From contig JBOGFJ010000299.1 of NCBI GenBank assembly GCA_050743385.1, positions 1 through 6,221 of the forward strand: 6,221 nucleotides of DNA. Direction: 5' to 3'. Numbering within the stretch: the stretch's first letter is position 1; each line of letters starts with the position of its first letter. Under the pieces are notes generated by a model. That model ran no database searches, had not been told where the DNA came from, and saw nothing but the letters and a program-made list of their open reading frames with translations. A program made the position numbers and the translations under genes. Shown here piece after piece: positions 5,802 through 6,221 of this stretch. The DNA is from JACDBD01 sp050743385 (GTDB taxonomy: Bacteria > Actinomycetota > Acidimicrobiia > IMCC26256 > JACDBD01).

Positions 5802-5817
5802 CCAAGCGCGCGCTCGG
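5802..5817. promoter_or_regulatory. Second palindrome upstream of the KstR2-like gene
   Basis: CCAAGCGC / GCGCTCGG is a 16-bp palindrome with seven of eight pairs, sitting where a -35 element for the -10 at 5828 would be expected. Bases 5801-5806 read ACCAAG, identical to one half of the KstR2 consensus AnCAAGnnCTTGnT, but the other half is not at the right spacing. It is a candidate autoregulatory site; its alternating GC core could also arise by chance. Confidence 0.35.
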
Positions 5818-5827
5818 GTGCCCGCGC

Positions 5828-5833
5828 TAGGTT
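5828..5833 (+). promoter_or_regulatory. -10 element of the KstR2-like regulator gene
   Basis: TAGGTT fits the TANNNT form common in actinobacterial promoters. The ATG at 5842 comes eight bases later, again implying a leaderless or very short leader. No recognisable -35 hexamer sits 16-18 bases upstream; that position is occupied by the palindrome at 5802-5817. Confidence 0.45.
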
Positions 5834-5841
5834 GACAGCCG

Positions 5842-6221
5842 ATGAGCGGGCCCGCCGCCCCGGCAGTCTCGGCCCGGCGCGAGGAGATCCTGGCGATCGC
5901 AGCCGAGCTCTTCGCCGAGAAGGGTTTCGCCACCACGACCGTGCGCGAGATCGCCGACACCGCCGGCATCCTGTCCGGGAGCCTCTACCACCACTTCGAC
6001 TCCAAGGAGTCGATGGTCGACGAGATCCTGCGCACCTTCCTCGACGAGATCCTCGCCCGCTACCGGGCGGCCGTCGCCGAGGGCGACGATCCCGCCAAGA
6101 TCCTCCGGGAACTCGTGCGCGCTGCGTTCAGCGCCCTCGGCACGCACCGCGCCGCGGTGGCGGTCATGATCAACGAGTTCAACCTGCTCGTGCAGTACCC
6201 CCGCTTCACGTACCTGTGGGA
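5842..6221 (+). CDS. KstR2-like TetR-family transcriptional regulator (3' truncated by the window)
   Basis: The frame is open from ATG 5842 to the window edge, giving 126 residues of a protein expected to be about 200. The DNA-binding domain spans about residues 10-60: SARREEILAIAAELFAEKGF, the helix-turn-helix TTVREIADTAGILSGSLYHHF, and DSKESMVDEIL. From memory this is very close to mycobacterial KstR2, especially GILSGSLYHHF-SKE-MVDE and the later QYPRFTY. KstR2 represses genes for degradation of the sterol C/D rings and responds to a CoA thioester of the ring-opened steroid. Here the gene is divergent from the envelope operon across 107 bases containing two inverted repeats, so it probably controls that operon, itself, or both. 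Other TetR proteins in actinobacterial lipid metabolism share this helix-turn-helix, so the exact ligand is uncertain and no gene symbol is given. Confidence 0.88.
   Translation, partial: MSGPAAPAVSARREEILAIAAELFAEKGFATTTVREIADTAGILSGSLYHHFDSKESMVDEILRTFLDEILARYRAAVAEGDDPAKILRELVRAAFSALGTHRAAVAVMINEFNLLVQYPRFTYLW

Overview
The window is dense, high-GC coding DNA with codon choices rich in third-position G/C. Gene content points to an actinobacterium, plausibly Acidimicrobiia: a mycobacterial-type single-cluster ferredoxin paired with a P450, a KstR2-like TetR regulator, a DUF4395 membrane protein, and start codons placed immediately after promoter -10 elements. The taxonomic placement is inference; no marker gene is present. 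I see no rRNA, tRNA, CRISPR array, insertion sequence or phage gene.

Left part (1-1297, + strand): the end of an unrecognised helical protein overlaps by 4 bases (GTGA) with a lipoprotein that ends in a thioredoxin-like domain with a CX4C cysteine pair. Middle part (1349-3447, + strand): a TetR-family regulator, a cytochrome P450 and a 65-residue ferredoxin form a tight operon, with 12 bases between the first two genes and a 4-base overlap between the last two. This is a regulated monooxygenase with its own electron donor. The reductase is not here and the substrate cannot be read from the sequence.

Right part (5734 down to 3474, - strand): an envelope operon convergent with the P450 operon. 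It encodes a membrane protein made of two tandem copies of a 154-codon unit (TM segment, about 100-residue external domain, TM segment), then a lipoprotein with a beta-rich domain, then a DUF4395 membrane protein. The first two are in one uninterrupted reading frame, although the second has its own ribosome binding site, start and lipoprotein signal peptide. A C7 tract just upstream, if one base shorter, would give the first gene a normal stop overlapping the second gene's start.

Right edge (5842-end, + strand): a truncated, divergently transcribed TetR regulator whose DNA-binding domain closely resembles KstR2, the repressor of sterol ring C/D degradation genes in mycobacteria. The 107-bp divergent intergenic region holds a near-consensus promoter for the - strand operon, overlapped by a 10-bp-arm inverted repeat, and a -10 element plus a second palindrome for the regulator. 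The candidate unfamiliar system is this regulator together with the duplicated membrane protein, lipoprotein and DUF4395 operon; its function is unknown.
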